From DATMAM01 sp035559995 (GTDB taxonomy: Bacteria; Desulfobacterota; Binatia; UBA9968), in contig DATMAM010000051.1 of assembly GCA_035559995.1 (NCBI GenBank), positions 62,001 through 126,000 on the forward strand: a DNA stretch of 64,000 bases. The letters are read 5' to 3'. A model generated the notes under the pieces. That model was not told the DNA's origin. It did no database searches and worked only from the letters and a program-made list of their open reading frames with translations. This document shows, in pieces, positions 25,382 through 34,338 of the stretch (position 1 is the stretch's first letter; every line of letters starts with the position of its first letter). The position numbers and the translations under genes were made by a program.

Positions 25382-26344
25382 ATGGAATTTCCTCGGTTGA
25401 CCCGTTCTTTTTCCGTGCTCCTCGGCATCTTGTCGATGGGTTTTGCGTCCGCCGCTTTCGCCTACCCCGAGCGTCCGGTCAAAATGATCATCCCGTGGGC
25501 TGCGGGCGGCGACACCGACGTCGTCAAGCGCTTCTTCGCCAATCACCTGCAAAAGCACCTGGGGCAACCCGTTGTGGTGGCGAACGTGACCGGCGCCTCG
25601 GGAACGGTCGGCGCGCGCGAGGCCAAGGCGGCTCCGCCCGACGGGTACACGCTCTACTCGGTTCACGATTATATTCACGGCACGTACTATACCGGGATCA
25701 GCGACATCAACTACTGGGACTTCGAGCCGGTGTGCCGCGTCGCGTTTACTCCCAACCTGGTCGGCGCCAGCCCCAAAACAAAATGGAAAAACATGGCCGA
25801 TCTAGTCGCGGACGCCAAACAGCGCCCGGGCCAAATTCCCTTCGGCGTCACTCTCGGCTCGACGACTCACTTCTTTGCCGCTTTCATCGAGAAGGAAACG
25901 GGCGCGAAGTGGCGCTACGTCAGCTACGAGGGCACGGCGCCCAGAATGACCGCGCTTCTCGGGGGCCATATCGATCTGGGTCGTGTCGATCTCACCCAGA
26001 TGGACAAGGTGAACGCCGGACAGCTCAGGCTGCTTGGGATCGCCACCGAGCAGCGCCATCCGGTGGTGCCCAACGTGCCGACGCTGAAAGAGCAGGGCAT
26101 CAACGTCGTCTACGGTGAGAACCGCGGCATCCTGGTGCCGAAAGGCACTCCCGAACCCGTGCTCGCAAAGCTCGAGGATAGCTGCGGCAAGGTAGCCAAA
26201 GAACCGTCGTTTACCGAGGAGATGCGAAAGCAGGGAACCGACGTCACGTTTCTCGGGCGCAAAGATTACGCCGAGTTCCTGAAGAAAAACGATCTTCTGA
26301 CGAAGGAGGCCGCTGCGGCGGTCGGCATCCTGAAGCGCAAGTAA
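25382..26344 (+). CDS. Tripartite tricarboxylate transporter receptor (TctC family)
   Basis: A 320-residue periplasmic receptor with a signal peptide (FSVLLGILSMGFASAAFA). The mature start YPERPVKMIIPWAAGGDTDVVKRFF is the TctC signature, followed by VANVTGASGTVGAREAKAAPPDG. It binds a carboxylate and delivers it to the TctA/TctB membrane complex. GAGAGGAGG gives a strong ribosome-binding site. tctB starts 4 bases after its stop, so the three genes form one operon. The ligand could be citrate, terephthalate or another carboxylate; sequence does not say which. Confidence 0.93.
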   Translation: MEFPRLTRSFSVLLGILSMGFASAAFAYPERPVKMIIPWAAGGDTDVVKRFFANHLQKHLGQPVVVANVTGASGTVGAREAKAAPPDGYTLYSVHDYIHGTYYTGISDINYWDFEPVCRVAFTPNLVGASPKTKWKNMADLVADAKQRPGQIPFGVTLGSTTHFFAAFIEKETGAKWRYVSYEGTAPRMTALLGGHIDLGRVDLTQMDKVNAGQLRLLGIATEQRHPVVPNVPTLKEQGINVVYGENRGILVPKGTPEPVLAKLEDSCGKVAKEPSFTEEMRKQGTDVTFLGRKDYAEFLKKNDLLTKEAAAAVGILKRK

Positions 26345-26348
26345 GCTC

Positions 26349-26816
26349 ATGAGCCGCGACGGCTGGATCGGTGTCGGGCTCCTTTTGTTTTGCGGCTGGC
26401 TTTATCTCAGTCTAGGCCAAATCCCCGCCAACCCTCTGGTTCCGATCGGCCCGGACTTTTATCCGCGCGTTCTGCTGCTGCTTCTAATCGGGCTAAGCCT
26501 CGCCCTGGTTTTGGAGGGCCTTTTTGCCAAGCGCCTGCCGCGCGAGCGCGCCGCGCCCGGGAGCTGGCTACGGGAATACCAGGCGGTGTGGTTGAGCTTT
26601 TCTCTGTTCTTTCTCTACGTTGTGCTCCTCCCGAGACTTGGTTTTCTCTTCTCGACGATCTTGTTCGTTGCGGCTCTTCAATGGATTTTGGGCGAGCGCA
26701 CCTGGCGGCGGCTTCCGGGATCGCTGCTGACCGGCATTGGGACGGCGGTGGCGACCTACCTCGTGTTCGAGAAGTATCTCTACGTGCTTCTTCCGCGAGC
26801 TAGCTGGCTTCCCTGA
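26349..26816 (+). CDS. Tripartite tricarboxylate transporter small membrane subunit (TctB family)
   Basis: A 155-residue inner-membrane protein with four predicted hydrophobic segments (IGVGLLLFCGWLYLSLG, a VLLLLLIGLSLALVL segment, VWLSFSLFFLYVVLLPRLGF and a final LVFEKYLYV region). The LGFLFSTILF motif and the spacing are typical of TctB. It sits between the receptor and TctA with 4- and 14-base gaps. It is the small partner of the TctA channel-like subunit in a secondary transporter that uses the receptor. Confidence 0.9.
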   Translation: MSRDGWIGVGLLLFCGWLYLSLGQIPANPLVPIGPDFYPRVLLLLLIGLSLALVLEGLFAKRLPRERAAPGSWLREYQAVWLSFSLFFLYVVLLPRLGFLFSTILFVAALQWILGERTWRRLPGSLLTGIGTAVATYLVFEKYLYVLLPRASWLP

Positions 26817-26830
26817 AATAGCACGTTCAC

Positions 26831-28339
26831 ATGCTCGATCTCGTTTTACAGTCCGTCGCCTCCGTCCTCGAGCCCAAAACCTTTCTCGCGATGACGACCG
26901 GAATCCTCGCCGGCCTCATCGGCGGCGCCATTCCCGGCATCACGTTAACGATGACGGTCATCCTGGTGCTTCCGTTCACCTTCGGCATGGACCCGCTTCA
27001 GGGGATCGCCACGATGATCGGCGTTTATGTCGGCGGCGAATCCGGCGGGCTGATCTCGGCCGTTTTGCTGGGCATCCCCGGCACTCCTTCGGCGATTGCC
27101 ACAACGTTTGACGGCTATCCGATGGCCAAAAAGGGCGAGCCGGGAAGAGCGGTCTGGACCGGCATCTGGGCTTCGCTTTTGGGCGGCCTTCTGGCCGGTA
27201 TTCCGCTGGTGATCGGCGCAACCCAGCTCGCCAAGCTCGCGCTCACTTTCGGCCCGTGGGAATATTTCTCGCTGTTTGTGCTGACGCTGAGCATCGTCGG
27301 CGCTTTGACCGAAGGATCGATCATAAAGGGGCTCCTGTCCGGCGCGCTCGGGCTTCTCGTCACCACGATCGGAGCCGATCCTCTGATGTCGATCCCGCGC
27401 TTCACCTTTGGCTATGCCTTCCTGCAAACCGGTTTTGCCTTTTTACCCATCCTCATCGGTCTATTCGCGTTCTCCCAGCTCATGCAGGATCTGGCAAAGC
27501 GGGGCTCGGAGCCTGAGATCGAAAACGTGGCGCGGCTCAAGCTCTCGGTCTCCCATCTTGCAGTCCTAAAAGACATCCTGAGCCAGCCTTTCAATCTCCT
27601 CTGGTCGACCCTGGTCGGTTTGTGGATCGGCATTCTCCCCGCGGTCGGCGGCTCAGCGGCCAATATCCTCGCTTACGATCAGGCGAAAAAGTTCTCCAAG
27701 CATCCGGAGAAGTTCGGCACGGGCGTTTCCGAAGGGATCGTCGCAACCGAGGCGTCGAACAACGCCAACGTCGGCGGCTCGCTGATCACGATGATGGCGT
27801 TCGGCATTCCCGGGGACGCCGTCACGGCCGTCATGCTCGGCGCCCTGATCATCCACGGCATCCAGCCCGGTCCGCTCTTCGTGACGACAAACGTGAAAGT
27901 CGCTTACGGTATGCTCGCTGCCTATTTCGTCGCCCACTTTGTCACCGTGGCCGTGGAAGCGGCCTGCTTGCGGTATTTCATCAGAGTGGTGACCGTGCCG
28001 CTGCGAACCCTCGTGCCCATCGTGCTGGTTTTCTGCGTGATCGGCTCTTACGCGCTCAACAACATCATGGAAAACGTCTACGCGTTTCTCATCTTCGGAA
28101 TTCTCGGCTATCTCATGGTGATGACGGGGTTTCCGCTGGCGCCGATGGTGCTTGGGGTCATTCTCGGCGATCAGATCGAAGTCAACCTGATTCGCGCGCT
28201 CATGACCGATCCCGATCCGTGGCTCTTCCTCACGCGGCCGATATCCGGCGCGCTTTTGGTCCTGGCGCTCCTCTCGTTCGTCGTCGCGCTCTATCAGGAG
28301 CGGCGGTTCGTGAGGCGGCGCGCCGCTTCCGCCGCGTGA
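26831..28339 (+). CDS. Tripartite tricarboxylate transporter large membrane subunit (TctA family)
   Basis: A 502-residue integral membrane protein with about 12 hydrophobic segments. The conserved segments IGGAIPGITLTMTVILVLPF and YVGGESGGLISAVLLGIPGT recur in a second half around NANVGGSLITMMAFGIPGDA, the internal repeat of the TctA family. It is the transport subunit of the tripartite system. The operon appears to be tctC-tctB-tctA, followed 113 bases later by a TenA-type gene. Full family length. Confidence 0.95.
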   Translation: MLDLVLQSVASVLEPKTFLAMTTGILAGLIGGAIPGITLTMTVILVLPFTFGMDPLQGIATMIGVYVGGESGGLISAVLLGIPGTPSAIATTFDGYPMAKKGEPGRAVWTGIWASLLGGLLAGIPLVIGATQLAKLALTFGPWEYFSLFVLTLSIVGALTEGSIIKGLLSGALGLLVTTIGADPLMSIPRFTFGYAFLQTGFAFLPILIGLFAFSQLMQDLAKRGSEPEIENVARLKLSVSHLAVLKDILSQPFNLLWSTLVGLWIGILPAVGGSAANILAYDQAKKFSKHPEKFGTGVSEGIVATEASNNANVGGSLITMMAFGIPGDAVTAVMLGALIIHGIQPGPLFVTTNVKVAYGMLAAYFVAHFVTVAVEAACLRYFIRVVTVPLRTLVPIVLVFCVIGSYALNNIMENVYAFLIFGILGYLMVMTGFPLAPMVLGVILGDQIEVNLIRALMTDPDPWLFLTRPISGALLVLALLSFVVALYQERRFVRRRAASAA

Positions 28340-28452
28340 CGGTCTTTTGCACCGCGCCAAACGCCTCCGCGCGCGACTCTTCCCGGCTCATCGCCGGTCC
28401 GCCGCGAAGATTTTGTCTTTTCTTTCGCCCGCTTTTTCGTTAATCGTAGCGC

Positions 28453-29124
28453 GTGGCCGAAAAGTACAGCGCCCAGCTCAGGCAACGCGCGGCGCGCGTC
28501 TGGCGCGCGATCGAACGCCATCCTTTTCTCCGCGAGCTTCACGCCGGAACCTTGCCGAGAAACCGTTTCATCTACTTTATCCTGCAAGATTACGTCTACC
28601 TTCTCGACTTCGCTCAGGTCCTCTGCCAGGGCGGAGCCAAGTCGCCCGATCTGGAGACTCTGGAAATGTTTTGCCGCCACGCGCTCGAAGCCGTGGAGGT
28701 CGAGCGGAGCTTTCACGCAAGCTTCGGCAAGACGCTGGGGCTGTCGCGAAGGGAGCTGGACGCGGTGCCCAAAGGGCCGATCACGCAGGCCTATCTCAGC
28801 CACTTGCAGTCGGTGGCGCGCGGCGGCACGCTCGGCGAGCTCGTTGCGGCCGTTCTCCCCTGCTACTGGATCTACGGCGAGGTGGGCCGCCGCCTCTACA
28901 GAAACCGGCCGCAAAGGCCAAAGATCTACCGCCGGTGGATCGAAACCTACGCCTCGGAGAGTTTCTGGAAGCTCGTCCGCGAGCAGATTCAGCTGATGGA
29001 CAAGCTCGCCGCGGCCGCAAGCCGAGACGAGAAAAAGCAGATGAGCGAGCGCTTCATCCTGAGCAGCCGCTACGAATACCTGTTCTGGGAGCAGGCTTAT
29101 CGCCTGGAGAGCTGGCCGCTATAA
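28453..29124 (+). CDS. TenA/thiaminase II family protein
   Basis: A 223-residue helical enzyme starting at GTG. Family marks are FIYFILQDYVYLLDFAQ, the active-site Cys in AAVLPCYWIYGEVG, and the C-terminal Glu in YEYLFWEQAY. TenA hydrolyses aminopyrimidines or thiamine breakdown products to hydroxymethylpyrimidine. It has no strong ribosome-binding site. Lying behind the TctCBA operon, it suggests that this transporter may import a thiamine-related carboxylated compound, which is inference. It differs from the two other haem-oxygenase-fold genes in this window by keeping the TenA Cys. Confidence 0.88.
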   Translation: MAEKYSAQLRQRAARVWRAIERHPFLRELHAGTLPRNRFIYFILQDYVYLLDFAQVLCQGGAKSPDLETLEMFCRHALEAVEVERSFHASFGKTLGLSRRELDAVPKGPITQAYLSHLQSVARGGTLGELVAAVLPCYWIYGEVGRRLYRNRPQRPKIYRRWIETYASESFWKLVREQIQLMDKLAAAASRDEKKQMSERFILSSRYEYLFWEQAYRLESWPL

Positions 29125-29130
29125 GCCCGA

Positions 29131-29151
29131 TCGCCCGGAGGGGCGAATTTT
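29131..29151. terminator. Candidate intrinsic terminator between convergent genes
   Basis: TCGCCC (29131-29136), the loop GGAG, GGGCGA (29141-29146), then ATTTT on the plus strand. It lies just after the TenA stop and before the convergent TctC-like gene. The 6-bp stem is short, so strength is uncertain. Confidence 0.4.
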
Positions 29152-29165
29152 CCGCTTTCGGTTTC

Positions 29166-30197
29166 TCACTTGGGCACGAGGACCTCTTTGAGCCTTGCGA
29201 CCTGCCTGGCGTCGAGCTGAAAGAGCCCGTTGATGATCCGCTCCATCTCTTCCGCCGCCACCGGCTCGACGTCCAGATTGGCCTTTCTCGCCTCGGCCAA
29301 AAATTCGGGATCCCTGTACGTTGCCACGAAAGCCTGCCGTAACAGGCCCACCCGCTCCTTCGGCGTGCCCGGAGGCGCAAAGTAAAGCCGCGTGATCGTC
29401 GCGGTGTCATGAACCGCATACTTGAGCAGGTTCCTGGCGTCCTCGGTTTTTGCGTAGTCGATGGCGAGCGGCACATGCGCCAGCTCGGAATGCTTTTTGG
29501 GCATGACCTGGACGGCGATCGAGACGTCGCCGGACTCAAGCCCTTTTCTCCAGGTCGTTTTGATCGACTCCCACGCCCAGCACCCGCCCGCAAGCTCGCC
29601 GCTCTCCGCCGCCAGTCGGATATCGGAAGTTCCCTTGTAGCCGTCAACCACCTGAATCGGCAGTTTAAGCGCCGCCTGAAGAGTCCGCGCCACGTCGGAA
29701 GCCGTGCCGCCGGGCCCGACGCCGCCCAATTTTACCGGCGCCGTCGCGCCGAACCATTTGTCGAGCGTGGTGATGCCGCTCGCTTTGGTGAGGGCGCATA
29801 CCGGATGATCGGCGGCCGGAGCGCCCAGATACTCGAAGCGGCGCGCGTCAAACTCGATCCCCTTAGCGCCCATGATCTGTTGCAGAACAAGCCCGCCGAT
29901 ATTGTTGCCGATCACCAGCCCGTCCGGCTTTGCCTTCTGGTACATAAAATTTGCCTGGATGATGCCGCCCGCTCCGGTCATGTTTTCTACCACCACGGTC
30001 GGGTTGCCGGGGATGTGCTTACCGAGATGGCGCCCGATCGCGCGGCTGTAGGTATCGAACCCGCCTCCGGGACTGAACGCCACGACCAGCCTCAGGGTTT
30101 TCCCCTTGTAGAACGGTTCTTGAGCCGAAACTTCAGTCGCCCAAGCGCCGCCAAGAAGCGCGGCGAAAGTGGCCATTCTCAAAATGAGCCGAGCCAT
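29166..30197 (-). CDS. TctC-type substrate-binding protein
   Basis: A 343-residue receptor with a signal peptide (LILRMATFAALLGGAWATEVSAQ). The mature start FYKGKTLRLVVAFSPGGGFDTYSRAIGRHLGKHIPGNPTV is a TctC variant often annotated as an orphan receptor. ENMTGAGGIIQANFMYQKAKPDG follows. It is on the opposite strand from the TctCBA operon and is followed by no membrane gene, so it may use a distant partner. The upstream FAD oxidoreductase on the same strand, 66 bases away, likely shares its transcript. Confidence 0.9.
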   Translation of the reverse strand: MARLILRMATFAALLGGAWATEVSAQEPFYKGKTLRLVVAFSPGGGFDTYSRAIGRHLGKHIPGNPTVVVENMTGAGGIIQANFMYQKAKPDGLVIGNNIGGLVLQQIMGAKGIEFDARRFEYLGAPAADHPVCALTKASGITTLDKWFGATAPVKLGGVGPGGTASDVARTLQAALKLPIQVVDGYKGTSDIRLAAESGELAGGCWAWESIKTTWRKGLESGDVSIAVQVMPKKHSELAHVPLAIDYAKTEDARNLLKYAVHDTATITRLYFAPPGTPKERVGLLRQAFVATYRDPEFLAEARKANLDVEPVAAEEMERIINGLFQLDARQVARLKEVLVPK

Positions 30198-30263
30198 AGG
30201 CTTTCCTCCAGCAAAAGATTTAAAGATGCTCCTTCGTGCGTTCGGGTTCGCTCGGCGGCGGAT

Positions 30264-31763
30264 TTAATCCCACGCGGGTTCTTTTGCCGCGTTTCTCCCC
30301 GCAATCCTGCCGCCGACAAAACATTCGGTGACGTTGCCCGCTTCCAGATAGAGATGCCCGAAGACCGAGCTGATGTCGCCGGCGACGTAAAGCCGTGCAA
30401 TCGGCTGCCCCATCGGATCGAGGACGCGCTGCTGCGCGTCGTGCACGGGTCCTCCCTGGGTGTTGGAAACGATCGGCCACGCCTCCATCGCGTAAAACGG
30501 CGGATGCGTTAGAGACATCATCGTTTTTGGCGGCCGCCGGAAGTCGCCGTCGTTTCCCGCGGCGCACTGCTCGTTCCAGCGCGCCACGGTAGCGCTGAGC
30601 GCCTCCGGGCTCAGCTCGATGAGCGCGGCCAGCGCTTCGATGCTCTCCGCCTTCTTGATCCATCCTTTTTCGACTTCCGCGAGATTATCCTCGCTCCACC
30701 TGTAGTGATACCGCGCGTCGTTCACGATCGCCATCGCCACCGGCCCGAGCTTTCTCCCCTCTTCGTCGAAAATCAAATAGCAGGGAATGCGCGGGTAGTC
30801 CTGAATGTCCGGGTCGTAATGCTCGAGCGGCCGCGCGCCGGTGTCTTGCGGCGCCGGCGGGTATTCGTTCATGAAGCGCTTGCCGAAGCGGTCGACGGCA
30901 ATCCACACCATCTTTCGGTTCTCATTGCGCGGGCCCGCCCAAACGTGGCGTATGGCGAAAGGGAATTCGGGATACTTAAAGCCGTACCCGCCGTGAAAAT
31001 GCCACATGTGCCACAAAGCGGCGCCGGCCTTTTGGGCCATGAGGATGCCGTCGCCGGTGTTGCCGAGATACACGGGATAAACCGGCTGCGCCTGAAAATA
31101 CTGGAGCTTCATCTCGGTGTTGTTCTCAAAGCCGCCGGAGGCGAGGATCACCGCCCGGCGCGCCTTGATTTTTATCTCCCCGCCCGCCTGCCCGGCCGCA
31201 ACGCCGAGCACCTCGCCGCCGGCGCCCGTGATCAGGCTTCGCGCCGGCGTGGAAAGCAGCACCTCGATCTTTCTTAGCGCGACGTTATCCACGACCATCT
31301 TGAAGAGGCGCGCGCCGCCGCGCAGCCCCTTTGCCCAGGGAAACGCATCGTAGGCCGGGAAATCCTTGAGCTTGATCGAGTCGATGTCATCGGTTCCCGG
31401 GAAAGGATAAGTCCCGCGGCCGCGAATCTCGCTCTGGCTCGGCTCGGTCCCGCTTACCTTGGCAAGCTCGCTGATCCAATCGATGATCTCGACCATCCCT
31501 TGAGCCAGCGGCCGGAGAACTTCATCGGGCGTGGTCCCGTTGCAGGTCCTTTTGAGATACGCGAAGGCGGACTCCGCATTGCGCGCAAACGCAACCCCGC
31601 CGCCCGAGAGAATTGAGATTCCTCCCGGGTGCGGCAGCTTTTCCAGCAAAAGCACCTGGGCGCCCGCATCGTGCGCGGCGATCGCCGAAGCTGCGCCGGC
31701 AAACCCGTAGCCTACGATCACGACATCGGCTTCTCTGTCCCATCTCTGGCCAAGCCCAGCCAC
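30264..31763 (-). CDS. FAD-dependent oxidoreductase, FAD_binding_2 (fumarate reductase/ketosteroid dehydrogenase type)
   Basis: A 499-residue flavoprotein. The dinucleotide motif is VIVGYGFAGAASAIAAHDAG, followed by LLLEKLPHPGGIS. Late segments include TQGGPVHDAQQRVLD and YVAGDISSVFGHLYLEAGNVTECFVGGR, typical of the FRD/SDH flavoprotein and 3-ketosteroid dehydrogenase group, with the capping domain in between. No signal peptide is seen. It shares a transcription unit with the TctC-like receptor downstream, so it may act on the imported compound. Substrate open. Confidence 0.88.
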   Translation of the reverse strand: MAGLGQRWDREADVVIVGYGFAGAASAIAAHDAGAQVLLLEKLPHPGGISILSGGGVAFARNAESAFAYLKRTCNGTTPDEVLRPLAQGMVEIIDWISELAKVSGTEPSQSEIRGRGTYPFPGTDDIDSIKLKDFPAYDAFPWAKGLRGGARLFKMVVDNVALRKIEVLLSTPARSLITGAGGEVLGVAAGQAGGEIKIKARRAVILASGGFENNTEMKLQYFQAQPVYPVYLGNTGDGILMAQKAGAALWHMWHFHGGYGFKYPEFPFAIRHVWAGPRNENRKMVWIAVDRFGKRFMNEYPPAPQDTGARPLEHYDPDIQDYPRIPCYLIFDEEGRKLGPVAMAIVNDARYHYRWSEDNLAEVEKGWIKKAESIEALAALIELSPEALSATVARWNEQCAAGNDGDFRRPPKTMMSLTHPPFYAMEAWPIVSNTQGGPVHDAQQRVLDPMGQPIARLYVAGDISSVFGHLYLEAGNVTECFVGGRIAGRNAAKEPAWD

Positions 31764-31803
31764 GCTACGCCTCCGCTGTTGCGATAAAGGCGCATTCTAG
31801 ACA

Positions 31804-31995
31804 ATTGCGCGCGCGCAAAACAACAGCGACGCAAACGAAGAACCGCGGCGCTTCTTTGTAGGCGCGCGGGCCGTTCAAGTCACCGCCGCGATTCGGCGCC
31901 GGATCACGCCGGACCACCGCTACTTTCGGGTGACGGGAGACGGCCGGCGCGTCTGCGAGCTCGGGCAGAGCGTCGCAAGCCGCGCCCGGAACTGA
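31804..31995 (+). pseudogene. Possible remnant of a small DUF-type protein
   Basis: Within the 258 bases between the FAD oxidoreductase and the next gene, the plus frame reads PRRFFVGARAVQVTAAIRRR and then ITPDHRYFRVTGDGRRVCEL before a TGA. The DHRYFRV-DG pattern resembles a small uncharacterised bacterial protein with a conserved 'PDHRYFKVRGDDG' type core. No ATG, GTG or TTG start is available between the preceding stop and this segment, so if real it is a decayed or truncated copy. Coincidence in GC-rich DNA is possible. Confidence 0.2.
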
Positions 31996-32021
31996 CCCGG
32001 GCGAGAGAGCGCAAGGGTCGG

Positions 32022-32903
32022 CTAGATCGCAAACAGTGAGTCGACAGGCGCGGTTCGCGGAATGGCCCCGACCTCGAAGAGCATTTCCATTTCCGCCTCG
32101 ACGAGCCGCCGCTCCGTTTGCGTGAGCGTAAAGTCGATTTTCGGATAGCGCGCCGAGGCCAAAAGCGCCTCCTTGTCGCCGCCGTAGCGCGCGATGAAGG
32201 CCGCCGCGATTTCCTCCAGGTGCTCCTCGCTGTACGCGAACGAGCGGCGAAAAGCGCCGAGGAGTTTTTCCGCGATGCCCGGATAACGCTCGAGAAGATC
32301 CGCGCGCGCCGCGATCATGTGCTTGATCATCTGATCGAAGCCCGTGAGCTTTTTCCACGCTTCGCCGTCGGTGTAGAGACAGCGCACGCCCTCGGTCGTC
32401 TCGCCGCGAAAGAAGAACTGATCGAGCAACACGACCGCATCCGCCCGGCCGCTCAAAAGGACCTCCAGGAGCTTTTCCTGCGGATACGAATCCCAGCGCA
32501 AGCGATCGTCCAAAACACCCCAGACCCGGCGCAAGAGATAACGGTGAATCGCGTGCGCGCCTTGGTGCGTCGCAATCAAACGCCCGGCAAGATCGCGCGG
32601 GGTCCTGATCGGCCCCTCCGCGCGCACGAAAATGCCGTTTCCCTTCGAGGTCGACTTCCATTCGGTGGCAAGCCCGATGATCGGCGCGCTGTCGAGTTTT
32701 CGCCGCAAGAAATTCGGCAGGTAGAGATTGGCGATCTGGACCTCGTCCCGGAGCAACGCCTCTTCCTGCTCGTGGCTGGGCGGGTCGGGAAGCTCGAGAA
32801 CTTTCAAGTCGAAGCCTTCCGGCTTGATCTCGCCGACCGCCAGCGCATAGTAGGTGCGAAACATGCAGAAACGGTTCCGATAGTGCGCGAACTTGAGTTC
32901 CAT
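32022..32903 (-). CDS. NMT1-like periplasmic-binding-fold protein without signal peptide
   Basis: A 293-residue protein beginning MELKFAHYRNRFCMFRTYYALAVG. The pattern HEQEEALLRDEVQIANLYLPNFLRRK and the later GPIRTPRDLAGRLIATHQGAHAIHRYLL resemble the NMT1/SsuA-like binding fold, in which the 'DLAGR' helix follows a phenylalanine-type ligand wall. There is no signal peptide or lipobox, so it may be cytosolic, either an enzyme or a receptor that has lost export. Its ATG overlaps the M20 gene stop by one base (TGATG), so the two are translationally coupled. Confidence 0.72.
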   Translation of the reverse strand: MELKFAHYRNRFCMFRTYYALAVGEIKPEGFDLKVLELPDPPSHEQEEALLRDEVQIANLYLPNFLRRKLDSAPIIGLATEWKSTSKGNGIFVRAEGPIRTPRDLAGRLIATHQGAHAIHRYLLRRVWGVLDDRLRWDSYPQEKLLEVLLSGRADAVVLLDQFFFRGETTEGVRCLYTDGEAWKKLTGFDQMIKHMIAARADLLERYPGIAEKLLGAFRRSFAYSEEHLEEIAAAFIARYGGDKEALLASARYPKIDFTLTQTERRLVEAEMEMLFEVGAIPRTAPVDSLFAI

Positions 32904-34150
32904 CAGGCGCCTCGTGACTTCGCGACGCGCGCGCGCGGCTGGTTGCAAATGTCGAGCGCCGCCAGCGCGTAGACTTTCGTGCAGTTCACCATGTTCTCGA
33001 TGCCGACGCCGCGGCGCACGCCGCTCGGCGTGTCCCACTCCGGCGGCGCTTTGGTCTCTCCCGGATCGACTAGATGCGTGCCAAACCCGGGGCCGTAGGT
33101 GAGGGTGGGCACGCCGTAAGCCGCAATGCGCGACCCGTCGCTCGTGATGCCGTAGCGGATCGGCTTCGCGTACGCCGCCGGTTTACCGAAAACGGTTTTG
33201 TGCGCCCGCTCCACGGCTTTGACCACGTACTCGCTCTTGGCGATCTCGTAGCCGTCGGTCGAGAGGTAAAGGTCGACCCGCACGTCGAGAATATCGGGCT
33301 CGCGCTTTCTCACTCTCTCGCAGACCGCTTCGATCTCGCGCTTGATCGCAAGCGGCGGCGTCCCCGGCAGCGTCTTGACGATGACGAAAAGATCGGTCGT
33401 CGGGCGCGTGCCGGGCTTGAACGGATTGCCCCCCTCGATCGCGCCGATCTGCACGGTCGGGAGCATGAATTTGTGCCTGTACTTCCTTTGATAGTCTTTT
33501 TCCCAGTCCTGGATCGCCGCGGCGACCTTCGCCGCGGCCAGAACAAACCGCGTCGCTTTTCCGTCCACGCTGACGCGCGCCCACACCAGGCCCGCGTTGC
33601 CGATCTGAAGCTGCAAGCCGGTCGGCTCGCCGATGATGCACATATCGGCCATGACGCCGTGGTCCATCATGTAGCGCGCCCCGACGCCCGCGCCGCGGTA
33701 AGTTTTTCCCTGGAACCTGCCGATCGGCGCTTTTTCAATCTCGCCGACAACACCGGAGATAATGATATCGCCTTTCAGCCGAGCGGCGGCTTTTTGCAAC
33801 GCCTCGACGGCCGGGATGTAGCAGGCGAACGCGGCCTTCATGTTGACGAGCCCGCGGCCGTAGATCCGATCCTCCTCGACGACCGTTTCCTGGGGATTGT
33901 CGAAATGATCCATGTGGCCGCAGAACATGAGCGTTGCCCCGCCGCCGGTTCCTTTCAATGTGCCGATCACGTTGGGCCTTCCGTCCTCGACCTCTTGGTA
34001 CTCGACCTCCATGCCGAGACTTTTGAGCTCGCCGCCGAGGTACTCGGCCAGCTCTTTCTCCTCGCCCGTGATGCTGACGATGTCGGCCAGGTTGCGGGCG
34101 AGCTCTATAATCCTCTGCCGGTCGACTTTTTCGAGCACTTCGTGTTCCAT
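32903..34150 (-). CDS. M20 family metallopeptidase-like protein with altered metal-site residues
   Basis: A 415-residue protein of the ArgE/DapE/ACY1 superfamily. H79 and D81 (CGHMDHFD) match the first metal motif. The bridging Asp normally in DMKGG is N103 here (GLVNMKAAF). The catalytic Glu-Glu pair normally seen as EE is E137-I138 (GEIEKAP). The C-terminal SDGSRIAAYGVPTLTYGPG and FGTHLVDPGE regions are kept. Loss of two ligands suggests altered or lost hydrolase activity. The start at 34150 has GGGAGAAAG before it. It is the first gene of a pair with the NMT1-like protein, suggesting a joint role in uptake and processing of an amide-type compound. Confidence 0.85.
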   Translation of the reverse strand: MEHEVLEKVDRQRIIELARNLADIVSITGEEKELAEYLGGELKSLGMEVEYQEVEDGRPNVIGTLKGTGGGATLMFCGHMDHFDNPQETVVEEDRIYGRGLVNMKAAFACYIPAVEALQKAAARLKGDIIISGVVGEIEKAPIGRFQGKTYRGAGVGARYMMDHGVMADMCIIGEPTGLQLQIGNAGLVWARVSVDGKATRFVLAAAKVAAAIQDWEKDYQRKYRHKFMLPTVQIGAIEGGNPFKPGTRPTTDLFVIVKTLPGTPPLAIKREIEAVCERVRKREPDILDVRVDLYLSTDGYEIAKSEYVVKAVERAHKTVFGKPAAYAKPIRYGITSDGSRIAAYGVPTLTYGPGFGTHLVDPGETKAPPEWDTPSGVRRGVGIENMVNCTKVYALAALDICNQPRARVAKSRGA

Positions 34151-34338
34151 CCCGCTTTCTCCCGAGCGGCGGCTAAAGCCGCGCACGGCATTTCTCTACC
34201 ATAGTCGGCGGTAAAAACACCAAGCGTTTTGCGGCGCGGACTTTGGCCGTCGAAGCCCGCGCCCTATTGCCGGGATGCCGCGACGGCCTTAGACTGAGAG
34301 AAGGGTCGCGAGACCCAAAATCCTTGGAGGCGAAAGCA

